Shown here one piece after another: positions 8,437 to 18,069 of a DNA stretch of 64,000 nucleotides. Source of the stretch: Gammaproteobacteria bacterium UBA5078 (GTDB taxonomy: Bacteria > Pseudomonadota > Gammaproteobacteria > Pseudomonadales > Pseudohongiellaceae); the NCBI GenBank assembly GCA_002416505.1, contig DIAM01000014.1, forward strand, positions 149,302 through 213,301, written 5' to 3'. The translations under genes were made by a program, and so were the position numbers. Positions within the stretch are counted from its first letter, which is position 1, and each line of letters starts with the position of its first letter. Below the pieces are notes generated by a model. That model did not search any database. It saw only the letters and a list, made by a program, of their open reading frames with translations, and was not told the origin of the DNA.

Positions 8437-9744
8437 TTAATTTAAGAACGGCGACCATGATGGTTCCCGAACATCGCCCTGCGCGGATGGTAAACGGAAC
8501 TTTACACGTCCGTCAATGGAAACGGCGTCTAGGATGCCTCTTCCACCAACCTTTGTGGCGAACATTATCATACTTCCGTTCGGTGCCACGCTGGGAGATT
8601 CGTCTAGTGAAGTGTCAGTAAGGGTGATGACCCGCTGTGTCTCAATATTGAAGATCGCTATGCTATAGCTATTATCTTCGCGGGTGTCACGTCTGACGTG
8701 GACAAGATTCTTGCCATCCGGCAAGAAACGTCCCTTCGAGCAATAAAAGCAATCGAAGGTCAACCGCTCGGGGAAGCCTCCGGTAATAGGGACTTGATAG
8801 ATCTGTGGCTGCCCGGTGCGATCAGAGGTAAAGACCACGGAGCGGCTGTCTTCAGTCCAGCTCGGTTCGGTCTCCGCACGGGGGTGATCCGTCAAGCGTG
8901 TTAACTGATTTGTCGTCAAATCCATAACATAAATATCGGGGCTGCCGTCTTTGGACAGCACCATCGCCAATTTCGCGCCATCGGGCGACCATACTGGCGA
9001 GCTGTTGATGCCCGGGAAATCTGTAATCTGGCGGCGCTGGCCCGTCGCCATCTCCTGAATATAGATGCGCGGCAGATTAGTCTCGAAAGACAGATAGGCG
9101 ACCTGGCTGCCATCTGGCGACCATGCCGGCGACATTAGCGGCTCCTGCGACTCCACCAAGACTTGCGAACGATGGCCGTCGTAGTCGGCTTTCTCGATAC
9201 GATAGTAGGTGAGCTCCGGCGAAACGAACTGCGCGGACACATAGAGAATCTCGGTAGAGAAGGCGCCACGCGTGCCGGTCACCTGCTGATAGACCACATT
9301 GCTAATCTCGTGCGCGATATCGCGCAACTGGCTAACGCTGCCGGTAAGTACTTCACCGATCAACTTCTGCTCGCGCGCTACGTCGAAGAATTCGTATTGA
9401 ACTTGCACCAGCTGACTGCCTGGCGAATGGGTAATCTTGCCGACCAGCAGATAGTCTTGGGCAAGGATACGCCAGTCACGGAAGAACACCTCTGCAGCCT
9501 CATCGGGCATGCTGAGCATATTGCCAGGTGGCAGGGCACGGAATTCGCCCACTTGCTGCAGATCGGCGGAGACCACCGCGCCGATATCTTCGGCTAGCGG
9601 GCTAGTGCCTTCCCATGAGAATGGCACAACGGCTATAGGAATAGGATTATCGACACCTTGAGTAATCTCGATGTTCAATTCTGCTGCCATAGCCATTTTC
9701 GAAAAAATAAGCCCAAGCAAGAATATGTGTCGCATTGTTCGCAT
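8437..9744 (-). CDS. tolB: Tol-Pal translocation protein TolB
   Basis: 435 aa. A signal peptide (residues 1-20, ending MAMAAELNIEITQG) precedes an N-terminal alpha/beta domain and a six-bladed beta-propeller made of WSPDGSQVAY/WSPDGAKLAM-type repeats (about residues 160-430). TolB is periplasmic and shuttles between Pal and TolA. The start ATG overlaps the tolA stop by one base (TAATG), which indicates translational coupling. An alternative start at codon 4 (9735) cannot be excluded. Confidence 0.97.
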   Translation of the reverse strand: MRTMRHIFLLGLIFSKMAMAAELNIEITQGVDNPIPIAVVPFSWEGTSPLAEDIGAVVSADLQQVGEFRALPPGNMLSMPDEAAEVFFRDWRILAQDYLLVGKITHSPGSQLVQVQYEFFDVAREQKLIGEVLTGSVSQLRDIAHEISNVVYQQVTGTRGAFSTEILYVSAQFVSPELTYYRIEKADYDGHRSQVLVESQEPLMSPAWSPDGSQVAYLSFETNLPRIYIQEMATGQRRQITDFPGINSSPVWSPDGAKLAMVLSKDGSPDIYVMDLTTNQLTRLTDHPRAETEPSWTEDSRSVVFTSDRTGQPQIYQVPITGGFPERLTFDCFYCSKGRFLPDGKNLVHVRRDTREDNSYSIAIFNIETQRVITLTDTSLDESPSVAPNGSMIMFATKVGGRGILDAVSIDGRVKFRLPSAQGDVREPSWSPFLN

Positions 9745-10589
9745 TAGTTCAGCAAATCCTGTGGCCTAAACGTTAACAAAAAAGATCTAAAATTACGGTC
9801 GAACAATCGTGTCTCCATGCCCTGCAACTCGGTGAAGCGTCGTACCTTTAACACTGCGCTCTCTGCGGCGCGGTCGAAGGCGAAATCGCCACTGGACTGC
9901 ACTATCGCCACATCTAACACATCACCTGTGGGCACCATGGTGATGCGCAGCACCACCACCATACCATTTCTAGCACTCGGTGGGCGCGACCAATTCTGCT
10001 GAACTAGGTCGTGAATCACCGCGGAATACGCCATCACGAATTCCGCATCTGTTCTGGCAGCCTCTCCAGCTGCAGCATCTTGCTGTGCCTGCAAGGCCTG
10101 CTGCTGGCGTAGCTGCTCCTGTCTTTGCGCCTCTTGCTGTGCGGCCACCTCTTGCTGGCGTTGCTGCTCCGCATCGCGCTTCTGCTGTTCTTCGCGCTGT
10201 TTCTGCTGCTCCGCCACCTGGCGCTGCTCGGCCTGGCGCTTCTCCTGCTCCTGACGCTGCTGTAGCTCTGCGCGTTGCTGCTGCGCTACCTGCTCCGCCT
10301 CGCGGCGCTGTTGTTCTTCGCGGCGCTGCGTCTCCGCGCGGGCCTGCTCCTGGCGACGCTGCTCTTCGCGGCGCTGATCCTGCACTCGCTGCGCTTGCTG
10401 CTGACGCTGCAGCTCCGCGTTCTGCGCCTGAGGGTTCTCGGCCACTAACAGAGCCTTCACCGCTGGCGGCCTAACAACATCGATCACCTCTGTATTCGCC
10501 AGCTGAAAATAAAACAGCGCGACGAAGATCAGCGCATGCAAGAGCATGGCGAAGAAAACCGAAACTGGATACCCGTTAAAAACTGTCAC
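9744..10589 (-). CDS. tolA: Cell envelope integrity protein TolA
   Basis: 281 aa. One N-terminal transmembrane helix (about residues 10-30), then a long Gln/Arg/Glu/Ala-rich coiled coil (about 50-180, repeated EQQRR/RQEQ units) spanning the periplasm, and a C-terminal globular domain (about 190-281) related to TonB-C that contacts TolB/Pal. TolA transmits the proton-motive force from TolQR to Pal. It is shorter than E. coli TolA (421 aa) because the coiled coil is shorter. It lies 11 bases after tolR. An Ala/Pro-rich open frame on the opposite strand only mirrors this low-complexity coiled coil. Confidence 0.94.
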   Translation of the reverse strand: MTVFNGYPVSVFFAMLLHALIFVALFYFQLANTEVIDVVRPPAVKALLVAENPQAQNAELQRQQQAQRVQDQRREEQRRQEQARAETQRREEQQRREAEQVAQQQRAELQQRQEQEKRQAEQRQVAEQQKQREEQQKRDAEQQRQQEVAAQQEAQRQEQLRQQQALQAQQDAAAGEAARTDAEFVMAYSAVIHDLVQQNWSRPPSARNGMVVVLRITMVPTGDVLDVAIVQSSGDFAFDRAAESAVLKVRRFTELQGMETRLFDRNFRSFLLTFRPQDLLN

Positions 10590-10600
10590 AGCGCAATTTT

Positions 10601-11035
10601 CTATTCCAATGGTTTCGTGATCAAATTGGGACTGGCCACACCTGCCGCTTGCAGCACCGTCATCAAACTGATGAACGAGCTGTAACTGCTCTCGCCGTCG
10701 CCTTCTACGAACACTTGTATCTGTGGATTAGCGGCAACAATCTTGCTGACCTGGTCTCCCACCATTTCAAGTGCCACCGGCACCTGTTCTTCTTCCTGCG
10801 TGCTGCCTAGACTGATAAAAAACTCTTCGTCGGCAGTGATCGAGATCACCAATGTCTCGGCGTTCTCATCGACGTCTAGGGGCTCAGAATTCGCCTCTGG
10901 CAAATCGACCTTCAGACCCTGCTCCAACAATGGTGCCGTCACCATGAATACGATCAACAGTACCAGCATGACATCGATGTAGGGGACTACATTGATCTCG
11001 GCCATCGGCCTGCGGCGCTTCTTCACAATTTCCAT
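10601..11035 (-). CDS. tolR: Tol-Pal proton channel subunit TolR
   Basis: 144 aa, ExbD/TolR family. The transmembrane helix contains the conserved proton-path aspartate in VVPYIDVMLVLLIVFMVTAP (residue about 20). The periplasmic domain binds peptidoglycan in homologues. It works with TolQ as the proton-driven motor for TolA. It sits 39 bases after tolQ and 11 bases before tolA in one operon. Confidence 0.96.
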   Translation of the reverse strand: MEIVKKRRRPMAEINVVPYIDVMLVLLIVFMVTAPLLEQGLKVDLPEANSEPLDVDENAETLVISITADEEFFISLGSTQEEEQVPVALEMVGDQVSKIVAANPQIQVFVEGDGESSYSSFISLMTVLQAAGVASPNLITKPLE

Positions 11036-11074
11036 GCTGTCTCACACACCTAATAAAGACCTGAATTAAGCGGC

Positions 11075-11770
11075 TTACTTACTCGGGCTGCTATATAACT
11101 GCCTATGCAGAATGCTCGAGAACTCTTCGGTAAACGTGCCGTAGTTGCCAGTAATCGAATCAACCCGCGATGAATAGCGGTTATAGGCCACTACAGCAGG
11201 GATTGCCGCGAACAAACCCATCGCCGTTGCAATCAATGCCTCCGCAATACCGGGCGCTACCACCTGCAGACTCGCCTGGCTCTGGCTGGCCAGAGAGATG
11301 AAGGAGTTCATGATCCCGATCACCGTACCAAACAAACCGATATAGGGTGTGACAGAGCCCACGGTCGCCAAAAATGTTAGGTTCTTCTCAAGCTTCTCTT
11401 CTTCGCGAGAGTAAGCCACTCGCATCGCGCGCTGGGCGCCGCCCATGACCACTTCTGAGTCGAGGCCGCCTTGCTGGCGCAAACGCATAAATTCTTTAAA
11501 GCCGGCGCGGAAGATATTCTCCATGCCACCGGTGGGCTTATTGTCTTTCTGCTGCGTGCTGCCTTCGCGGAACAACTGGCTCAGATCCATGCCAGACCAG
11601 AAGCGCTTCTCGAAGCTCAACATACCCTTGTCTGCCGCAGTCAACACCATCCAGCGCTGTATGATCATTACCCAGGAAGTCACCGAGGCGGCCATCAGAA
11701 TTAGCATGACCAATTGCACGGCAAGGGTCGCTTCCGCGATCAATACCCATACGTTTAATGACTCACCCAC
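11075..11770 (-). CDS. tolQ: Tol-Pal proton channel subunit TolQ
   Basis: 231 aa, MotA/TolQ/ExbB family. Three transmembrane helices are visible (about residues 14-36, 135-160 and 172-195). The conserved motif GLFGTVIGIMNSF lies near residue 145 and GIAEALIATAMGL near residue 172. It forms the inner-membrane pentamer around TolR that couples proton flow to TolA movement. It is the first tol gene. The thioesterase gene ybgC that usually precedes it is missing; 229 bp of non-coding DNA separate it from ruvB. Confidence 0.97.
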   Translation of the reverse strand: MGESLNVWVLIAEATLAVQLVMLILMAASVTSWVMIIQRWMVLTAADKGMLSFEKRFWSGMDLSQLFREGSTQQKDNKPTGGMENIFRAGFKEFMRLRQQGGLDSEVVMGGAQRAMRVAYSREEEKLEKNLTFLATVGSVTPYIGLFGTVIGIMNSFISLASQSQASLQVVAPGIAEALIATAMGLFAAIPAVVAYNRYSSRVDSITGNYGTFTEEFSSILHRQLYSSPSK

Positions 11771-11999
11771 TACACGATCCTCTTGACTGACGAAAAACTG
11801 GCGGCATTATAAGGTATGTTTCGCACTTCTCATACACAATCCGGTGTTTTATAAAGAGTTTTTCCTCAATTCGGACACCGTTCACACACGCAGGCATTTA
11901 ACACACGTAATCTAACTTTCAACCGCTGCAATGCTGACGGACTCCTGATGAATTGTGGCACAAAAAAGACAGCCTTAAAAAGACTAAATTTCAATGAAA

Positions 12000-13027
<1,028 letters not shown>

Positions 13028-13031
<4 letters not shown>

Positions 13032-13651
13032 GATTGCGCCATGCTTCGCAGTGCCTGCCTAATGAGCTCATCACTACGTGAAATTTCGGGGTCGGCCTTT
13101 AGAGCCTTAGCAATGATACGCGTGGCCTCCGCAGGTTTATAGCCCAGCGCCACCAATGCCGTCTCGGCCTCTTGCGAGAGTTGCCTCTCCGTAGGCAATT
13201 GCTCTTGGCCGCCACCACCGAATTCCGGAGTATCGATGTCCTCGCCCCACTCGCCAAGCCGATCCTTCATCTCGACGATCAGGCGCTCCGCAGTCTTACG
13301 GCCAATGCCTGGCATCCGCGTGAGCCCGGCAATATCGTTCACGCGCACCGTCTTCACGAATTCGTCCACCGCCATGCCCGAGAGTATGGCCAGGGCCATC
13401 TTAGGCCCCACTCCACTGACTTTAATCAGACTGCGGAACATGCGTCGCTCTTGCAGAGAATAGAAGCCATAGAGCAACTGAGCGTCCTCACGCACGACCA
13501 TATGGGTATGCAGCACCACATTCTGCCCGAGCGCTGGCAATTGATAGATGCTGCTCATCGGCACTTGCAACTCATAGCAGACGCCGCGCACATCCACGAG
13601 GATGTCGGGAGCCTGCTTCTCGGCAAGTACGCCTATTAGTCTACCAATCAC
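13028..13651 (-). CDS. ruvA: Holliday junction DNA-binding protein RuvA
   Basis: 207 aa. An OB-fold N-terminal domain (MIGRLIGVLAEKQAPDILVD), two helix-hairpin-helix motifs (VSGVGPKMALAIL and MPGIGRKTAERLI, residues about 70-125), an acidic linker and a C-terminal RuvB-contact domain (residues 155-207). It binds the four-way junction as tetramers and loads RuvB. It starts 11 bases after ruvC and overlaps ruvB by four bases. Confidence 0.98.
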
Positions 13652-13662
13652 CTAGTCTTCTC

Positions 13663-14184
13663 CTAATGCTGAAGCCTGCTCTTTCGAAAGGAACGTGCAC
13701 CCGCCACCTTTATAAGGCTGGCCTTGGTATTGGCGTGACATATTGCAATCGCAAGCGCATCGGCCGCATCGGCCTGCACCTCGCCGGTGACGCCCAGTAG
13801 CACTTTAATCATATGTTGCACCTGAGTCTTGTCCGCATTGCCATTGCCGACGAGCGCCTGCTTGACCTTGCGCGGCGAATACTCGGCCACAGGAAGATCG
13901 TGATGAAGACAGGCCACCATGGCACTGCCTCGGGCCTGCCCGAGTTTCAATGCCGAGGACACACTCTTGCCGAGAAACACCTCTTCTATCGCACTCTCCT
14001 GGGGACTGAACTCTTCGATGATTTGGCAGACGCTGTCGAATATTTTCTTCAGGCGCTGAGGGTGATCGACGTTCGGCAGATGAATTGAGCCACAGGTGAC
14101 ATACTCTAGGCGATTGCCGACGGCATTGACGATGCCATAGCCGGTGACTCGCGAGCCAGGATCGATCCCCAATATCAAGGCCAT
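13663..14184 (-). CDS. ruvC: Crossover junction endodeoxyribonuclease RuvC
   Basis: 173 aa from the ATG at 14184, which has AGGA eight bases upstream. Seven extra residues in the longer frame are not part of the family. RNase H-like fold with acidic active site: Asp in LILGIDPGSRVTG, Glu in AIEEVFLGKS, and C-terminal Asp in ADAADALAIAICH. It nicks Holliday junctions symmetrically to resolve recombination intermediates. The order yebC-ruvC-ruvA-ruvB matches many gammaproteobacteria. Confidence 0.97.
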   Translation of the reverse strand: MALILGIDPGSRVTGYGIVNAVGNRLEYVTCGSIHLPNVDHPQRLKKIFDSVCQIIEEFSPQESAIEEVFLGKSVSSALKLGQARGSAMVACLHHDLPVAEYSPRKVKQALVGNGNADKTQVQHMIKVLLGVTGEVQADAADALAIAICHANTKASLIKVAGARSFRKSRLQH

Positions 14185-14276
14185 AAGCCGATTCCTAGTG
14201 TGCACTATTGAGACGACGCAATCGTCATCTAGTGTTCTACTTCAGCCCTAAGCCTTGGAGCTGGCAGCTCTAGGGC

Positions 14277-15020
14277 CTAGAGTTGCTGCATTACAGCTTC
14301 AGAAATATTCGCGTTGCTATAAACATTCTGCACGTCGTCCAAGTCTTCGAGATGGTCGACGAGCTTGAGCAATACCTCGGCGTCCTCGAGCTCTAGCTCC
14401 GCCTCGGTAGAGGCCACCATGCTTACCTCGGACGATTCGATCTCCAGGCCCGCCTTGAGCAGCGCGTCCTTCACCGCACCGAATTGCTCCGGAGTCGTAA
14501 TGACCTCGAGACTGCCATCGCCGTGCGCGAGCATATCGTCCGCACCCGCCTCCAATGCCGTCTCAAACAGCTTCTCTTCGTCGCTGCCTGCGCCGAAGAC
14601 GATCGAGCCCTTCTTCTCGAACAGATAGGCGACAGAACCGCTGGTGCCGAGATTGCCCCCAAACTTGGAGAAGCCATGGCGTACTTCGGCGACCGTGCGA
14701 TTCTTGTTGTCGGTCAGGGTTTCGATCAGGATGGCAACACCACCCGGGCCGTAACCTTCGTAAACCAACTCTTCGAGATCATCGTTGTCTGCCGTACCCG
14801 CACCACGGGCAATCGCCCGCTCAACGGTGTCGCGAGTCATATTAGCGCCAAGTGCCTTATCTACCGCGGCACGCAGGCGCGGATTGTCGGCGACATGTTC
14901 GCCGCCTAACTTGGCGGCGACTGTCAGCTCTCGAATCAGCTTAGTAAACACCTTGGCGCGCTTGGCGTCCTGACCGGCCTTGCGGTGTTTGATATTGGCC
15001 CATTTACTGTGCCCAGCCAT
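14277..15020 (-). CDS. yebC: YebC/TACO1 family protein
   Basis: 247 aa, the usual length. The hallmark N terminus is MAGHSKWANIKHRKAGQDAK. The family was named as transcriptional regulators; recent work links YebC proteins to translation of polyproline-containing proteins, so the exact role here is left open. It is cytoplasmic and lies 15 bases after aspS and 92 bases before ruvC on the same strand. Confidence 0.95.
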   Translation of the reverse strand: MAGHSKWANIKHRKAGQDAKRAKVFTKLIRELTVAAKLGGEHVADNPRLRAAVDKALGANMTRDTVERAIARGAGTADNDDLEELVYEGYGPGGVAILIETLTDNKNRTVAEVRHGFSKFGGNLGTSGSVAYLFEKKGSIVFGAGSDEEKLFETALEAGADDMLAHGDGSLEVITTPEQFGAVKDALLKAGLEIESSEVSMVASTEAELELEDAEVLLKLVDHLEDLDDVQNVYSNANISEAVMQQL

Positions 15021-15035
15021 TAGAACCTCGCCCGC

Positions 15036-16805
15036 TTACTCTGCTTTAGGCTGACGAATCTGAATATTCAGTTCGCGCAACTGCTTCGCAGATACCAAGC
15101 CCGGTGCGTCGGTCAGAGGACATGCCGCCGACTGGGTCTTAGGGAATGCGATCACTTCACGGATAGAGCTTGCGCCGGTCATCAGCATGATCAGTCGATC
15201 TAGGCCGAAGGCCAAGCCGCCGTGAGGAGGACAGCCGTACGAGAGCGCAGAGAGCAGGAAGCCAAACTTCTCTTCCGCCTCTTCCTCTTCGATGCCGAGG
15301 ATGCGGAACACCGACTGTTGCATCGATGGCTGGTTTATCCTGATCGAACCGCCGCCTAGCTCGGTGCCATTGAGCACCATGTCATAGGCGCGCGAAAGCG
15401 CATTAGCTGGGTCGCTCTTGAGCTCTTCGACACTGCAAGAAGGCGCCGTAAACGGGTGGTGAATAGCGGTTAGGCCGCCATCGCTGGTCTCCTCGAACAT
15501 CGGGAAGTCGACTACCCATAATGGTGCCCACTCGCCCTTCACCATACCCATGTCCGCCCCCACTTTGAGGCGTAGCGCCCCGATGGACTCGTTCACGATC
15601 TTGGTCTTGTCGGCCCCGAAGAAAATCAGGTCACCAGTCTCTGCGTTCAGGCGCGCCAAGACGTCTTTCACGACATCCTCTGGCATGAATTTCAAGATAG
15701 GAGACTGCAGGCCTTCTGTGCCGGCTGCGAGATCGTTGATCTTGATCCATGCGAGGCCCTTGGCGCCGTAGATAGAGATAAACTTAGTATAGTCGTCGAT
15801 CTCTTTGCGGCTTAGGCGCACGCCGCCGGGCACGCGCAATGCCACTACTCGCGAGCCAGGGTCGTTAGCCGGGCCATTGAACACCTTGAAATCCACGCTC
15901 TTCATGAGGTCGGCGATATCCACCAACTCCATGTCGATGCGCAGGTCCGGCTTGTCCGAGCCAAAGCGACGCATCGCGTCGGCGAAGGTCATACTTGGGA
16001 ACTCGCCAAGGTCCACATCGAGGTGTTTCTGGAACACCTGTCTAATCATTGTCTCGGCGATCTGCATGATCTGCTCTTCATTCATGAACGATGTTTCAAT
16101 ATCGATCTGAGTGAATTCTGGTTGACGATCGGCACGCAAATCTTCGTCGCGGAAACACTTCGCGATCTGATAATAGCGGTCCATGCCGGCGGCCATTAGG
16201 ATCTGCTTAAATAGCTGTGGCGACTGCGGCAGAGCGAAGAAACGGCCCTGATGCGTGCGGCTAGGCACGAGATAGTCCCGTGCGCCCTCGGGTGTCGCCT
16301 TGGTCAGCAGTGGCGTCTCGATATCGAGGAAACCGTTGTCATCTAAGTAGTTGCGAATAGAGTTAGAGACCTTGGAGCGAAAGCGCAGGCGCTCCGCCAT
16401 CTCCGGGCGACGCAGGTCGATATAGCGGTAGCGAAGGCGGACGTCCTCGCCGACGTCGGCATGCTCGTCCAGCTGGAAGGGAGGCGTCTTCGCCGCGTTA
16501 AGCACTTCCACCTGCTTGCCCAATACTTCGATACGGCCAGTGCCCATCACCTCATTGGCGGTGCCTTCGGGGCGCAGACGGACTATTCCGGTGATCTTGA
16601 GAACGAACTCATTGCGAACGGTCTCGGCGACGGCGAAGCTCTCCTTGGTATCGGGATCGATCACAATCTGCGCGATGCCCTCGAGGTCTCGCAAGTCTAT
16701 GAAGATGACCCCGCCATGGTCGCGGCGTCGATGTGCCCATCCGCACAGGACCACTTCCTGACCTACGTGTTTCTCGTTTAGTTCTCCGCAATAATGGCTG
16801 CGCAT
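15036..16805 (-). CDS. aspS: Aspartate--tRNA ligase
   Basis: 589 aa, the length of bacterial-type AspRS. An OB-fold anticodon-binding domain is at the N terminus (MRSHYCGELNEKHVGQEV). Class II motif 2 is visible in FRDEDLRADRQPEFTQID and motif 3 in GLAFGLDRLIMLMTGA near the C terminus. The GAD insertion domain typical of bacterial AspRS lies between them. It charges tRNA-Asp; the paired FmdB-like zinc ribbon gene upstream is a common neighbour. Confidence 0.98.
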   Translation of the reverse strand: MRSHYCGELNEKHVGQEVVLCGWAHRRRDHGGVIFIDLRDLEGIAQIVIDPDTKESFAVAETVRNEFVLKITGIVRLRPEGTANEVMGTGRIEVLGKQVEVLNAAKTPPFQLDEHADVGEDVRLRYRYIDLRRPEMAERLRFRSKVSNSIRNYLDDNGFLDIETPLLTKATPEGARDYLVPSRTHQGRFFALPQSPQLFKQILMAAGMDRYYQIAKCFRDEDLRADRQPEFTQIDIETSFMNEEQIMQIAETMIRQVFQKHLDVDLGEFPSMTFADAMRRFGSDKPDLRIDMELVDIADLMKSVDFKVFNGPANDPGSRVVALRVPGGVRLSRKEIDDYTKFISIYGAKGLAWIKINDLAAGTEGLQSPILKFMPEDVVKDVLARLNAETGDLIFFGADKTKIVNESIGALRLKVGADMGMVKGEWAPLWVVDFPMFEETSDGGLTAIHHPFTAPSCSVEELKSDPANALSRAYDMVLNGTELGGGSIRINQPSMQQSVFRILGIEEEEAEEKFGFLLSALSYGCPPHGGLAFGLDRLIMLMTGASSIREVIAFPKTQSAACPLTDAPGLVSAKQLRELNIQIRQPKAE

Positions 16806-16874
16806 AGCGTTATCCTGTAAATATTCTTTAGTAGATGTCTTTCGCTCTTCAAACTCGCCTAAACGGCAGGCTGG

Positions 16875-17159
16875 CTAAGCGCTGGGTGTAGTGGCTGCCG
16901 GTGGCGCCTTGGATTCCTTCTCTGCCTTCGGTGCAGTGGTCTGTGCCGGGGCTTCTTGCGCCCCATGGCGTTTCGCACCGGTCTTGAAATCGGTCTCATA
17001 CCAGCCGCCGCCCTTTAGACGAAAACTGCTTGCGGAGACTAATTTTGTCAAGCCTTGCTGGTGGCAATTAGGGCACTCACGAAGTGGCGCGTCGCTGATC
17101 TTCTGCAACGCTTCCAGCCGATTACCACAGTCTTTACACTGATACTCGTAAATTGGCAT
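16875..17159 (-). CDS. FmdB-family zinc-ribbon protein
   Basis: 94 aa from the ATG at 17159 (MPIYEYQCKDCGNRLEALQK), the family's conserved N terminus; the longer frame to 17219 is not supported. Two CXXC pairs (CKDCG and CPNCH) form a zinc ribbon in residues 8-35. The C-terminal 40 residues are Ala/Pro/Lys-rich and probably disordered. Function is not established; the family is widely found directly upstream of aspS. It lies 69 bases before aspS and probably heads that operon. Confidence 0.9.
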   Translation of the reverse strand: MPIYEYQCKDCGNRLEALQKISDAPLRECPNCHQQGLTKLVSASSFRLKGGGWYETDFKTGAKRHGAQEAPAQTTAPKAEKESKAPPAATTPSA

Positions 17160-17559
17160 AGCCGCCCTAACCCTCTGAAAATGAATTTGTCTAGCAAACA
17201 CCGAGCTGGAGGCATACATTATGCATTCGGCCTAGCCCCTACAGGGCATCCAATCCAGCTCTTCCGAAAACCGGGCATTATACCTCACCTCGAAATCAAC
17301 TGGCATCCCTATCGGAGCGATTCGCGCACTATAATTTACGGTATTTGCGCAATAATAGGGCGAAGCGAATTTAGCCTTGATCTCAATCACAAAAGTTGTA
17401 GATTAGTGCTTGCGGCTAATAGGCAAAAGCTTTATAAATAGAGCCCCACAAAGGCGTAAGGAAATTTGAGTACGCCTAAGAATAAAAAGCAGGAAGAAAT
17501 CCTGGGGTTCTCCCCCTACGCGGGACAACATAAGAAACAAATTCACTTATAAAAGAGAC
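17160..17559. other. Intergenic region between fmdB and the HU-like gene
   Basis: 400 bp between divergent genes. It holds a likely sigma-70 promoter for the HU-like gene (17410-17438) and, just downstream, an inverted repeat AGGCGTA (17452-17458) / TACGCCT (17471-17477) that could fold in the leader mRNA. No coding frame here is convincing. Confidence 0.5.
17410..17438 (+). promoter_or_regulatory. Putative sigma-70 promoter of HU-like gene
   Basis: TTGCGG, a 17-base spacer, then TATAAA. The predicted transcript would have a leader of about 115 nt containing the AGGCGTA/TACGCCT inverted repeat before the ATG at 17560. Confidence 0.5.
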
Positions 17560-17949
17560 ATGGGCATGGCTGTAGCAAAAACTGTATCAAAAACTCCGAA
17601 GAAAGCATCCACTCCAGCGCGTAAGAGCTCTGCGATTCAGCAGAAATATACTAAGACAGCGATTCTGAATGAGATTTCAGAGAACACTGATCTTACCAAG
17701 AAGCAAATTTCAGTAGTCCTCGACGAACTGTCACTCATCATCGAGCGCCATCTTAAGAAGCGTGCCGTTGGTGAATTCACTCTGCCAGGGCTGCTAAAAA
17801 TCAAGTCTGTGACGCGCCCAGCTCGTCCAGCACGCAAGAATGTGCCTAACCCCTTCAAGCCGGGTGAGTTCATGGACATTCCGAAGAAGCCTGCGAGCAC
17901 ACGCGTTAAAATTCTGCCTCTGAAAAAACTCAAAGAATTCGCACTGTAG
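17560..17949 (+). CDS. HU-family DNA-binding protein with lysine-rich N-terminal tail
   Basis: 129 aa (127 if the second ATG at 17566 is used). The first 30 residues are rich in Lys, Ala, Ser and Thr (SKTPKKASTPARKSS), like a histone-type tail. Residues 32-129 match the HU/IHF fold: a helical dimerisation part (TKTAILNEISENTDLTKKQI), then beta arms around FTLPGLLKIKSVTRPARPAR and FKPGEFMDIPKKPASTRV. Very basic. Probably nucleoid-associated. It differs from standard HU (about 90 aa) in its tail and arm sequence, so it is a divergent paralogue and not hupA/hupB. Monocistronic, with a terminator just downstream. Confidence 0.85.
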   Translation: MGMAVAKTVSKTPKKASTPARKSSAIQQKYTKTAILNEISENTDLTKKQISVVLDELSLIIERHLKKRAVGEFTLPGLLKIKSVTRPARPARKNVPNPFKPGEFMDIPKKPASTRVKILPLKKLKEFAL

Positions 17950-18023
17950 CTTTGACTTAGTAACAACAGGCCTACGCCAATGCCTTATGGGGCTGGGTGT
18001 AAAGGCACTTTATCAGATCCACG

Positions 18024-18055
18024 CAAAGGCAGCCCAAGGGCTGCTTTTCGCATTT
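18024..18055 (+). terminator. Rho-independent terminator after HU-like gene
   Basis: GCAGCCC-AA-GGGCTGC stem-loop followed by TTTTCGCATTTT, located 75 bases after the HU-like stop codon and just before proS. The seven-base GC-rich stem and T-rich tail fit an intrinsic terminator. Confidence 0.75.
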
Positions 18056-18069
18056 TAAGGTTCGTCTAA

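Noticed and set aside
9980..10474. Ala/Pro-rich 164-codon plus-strand frame
   Set aside because: It mirrors the Gln/Arg-rich coiled coil of tolA; low-complexity shadow with no independent support.
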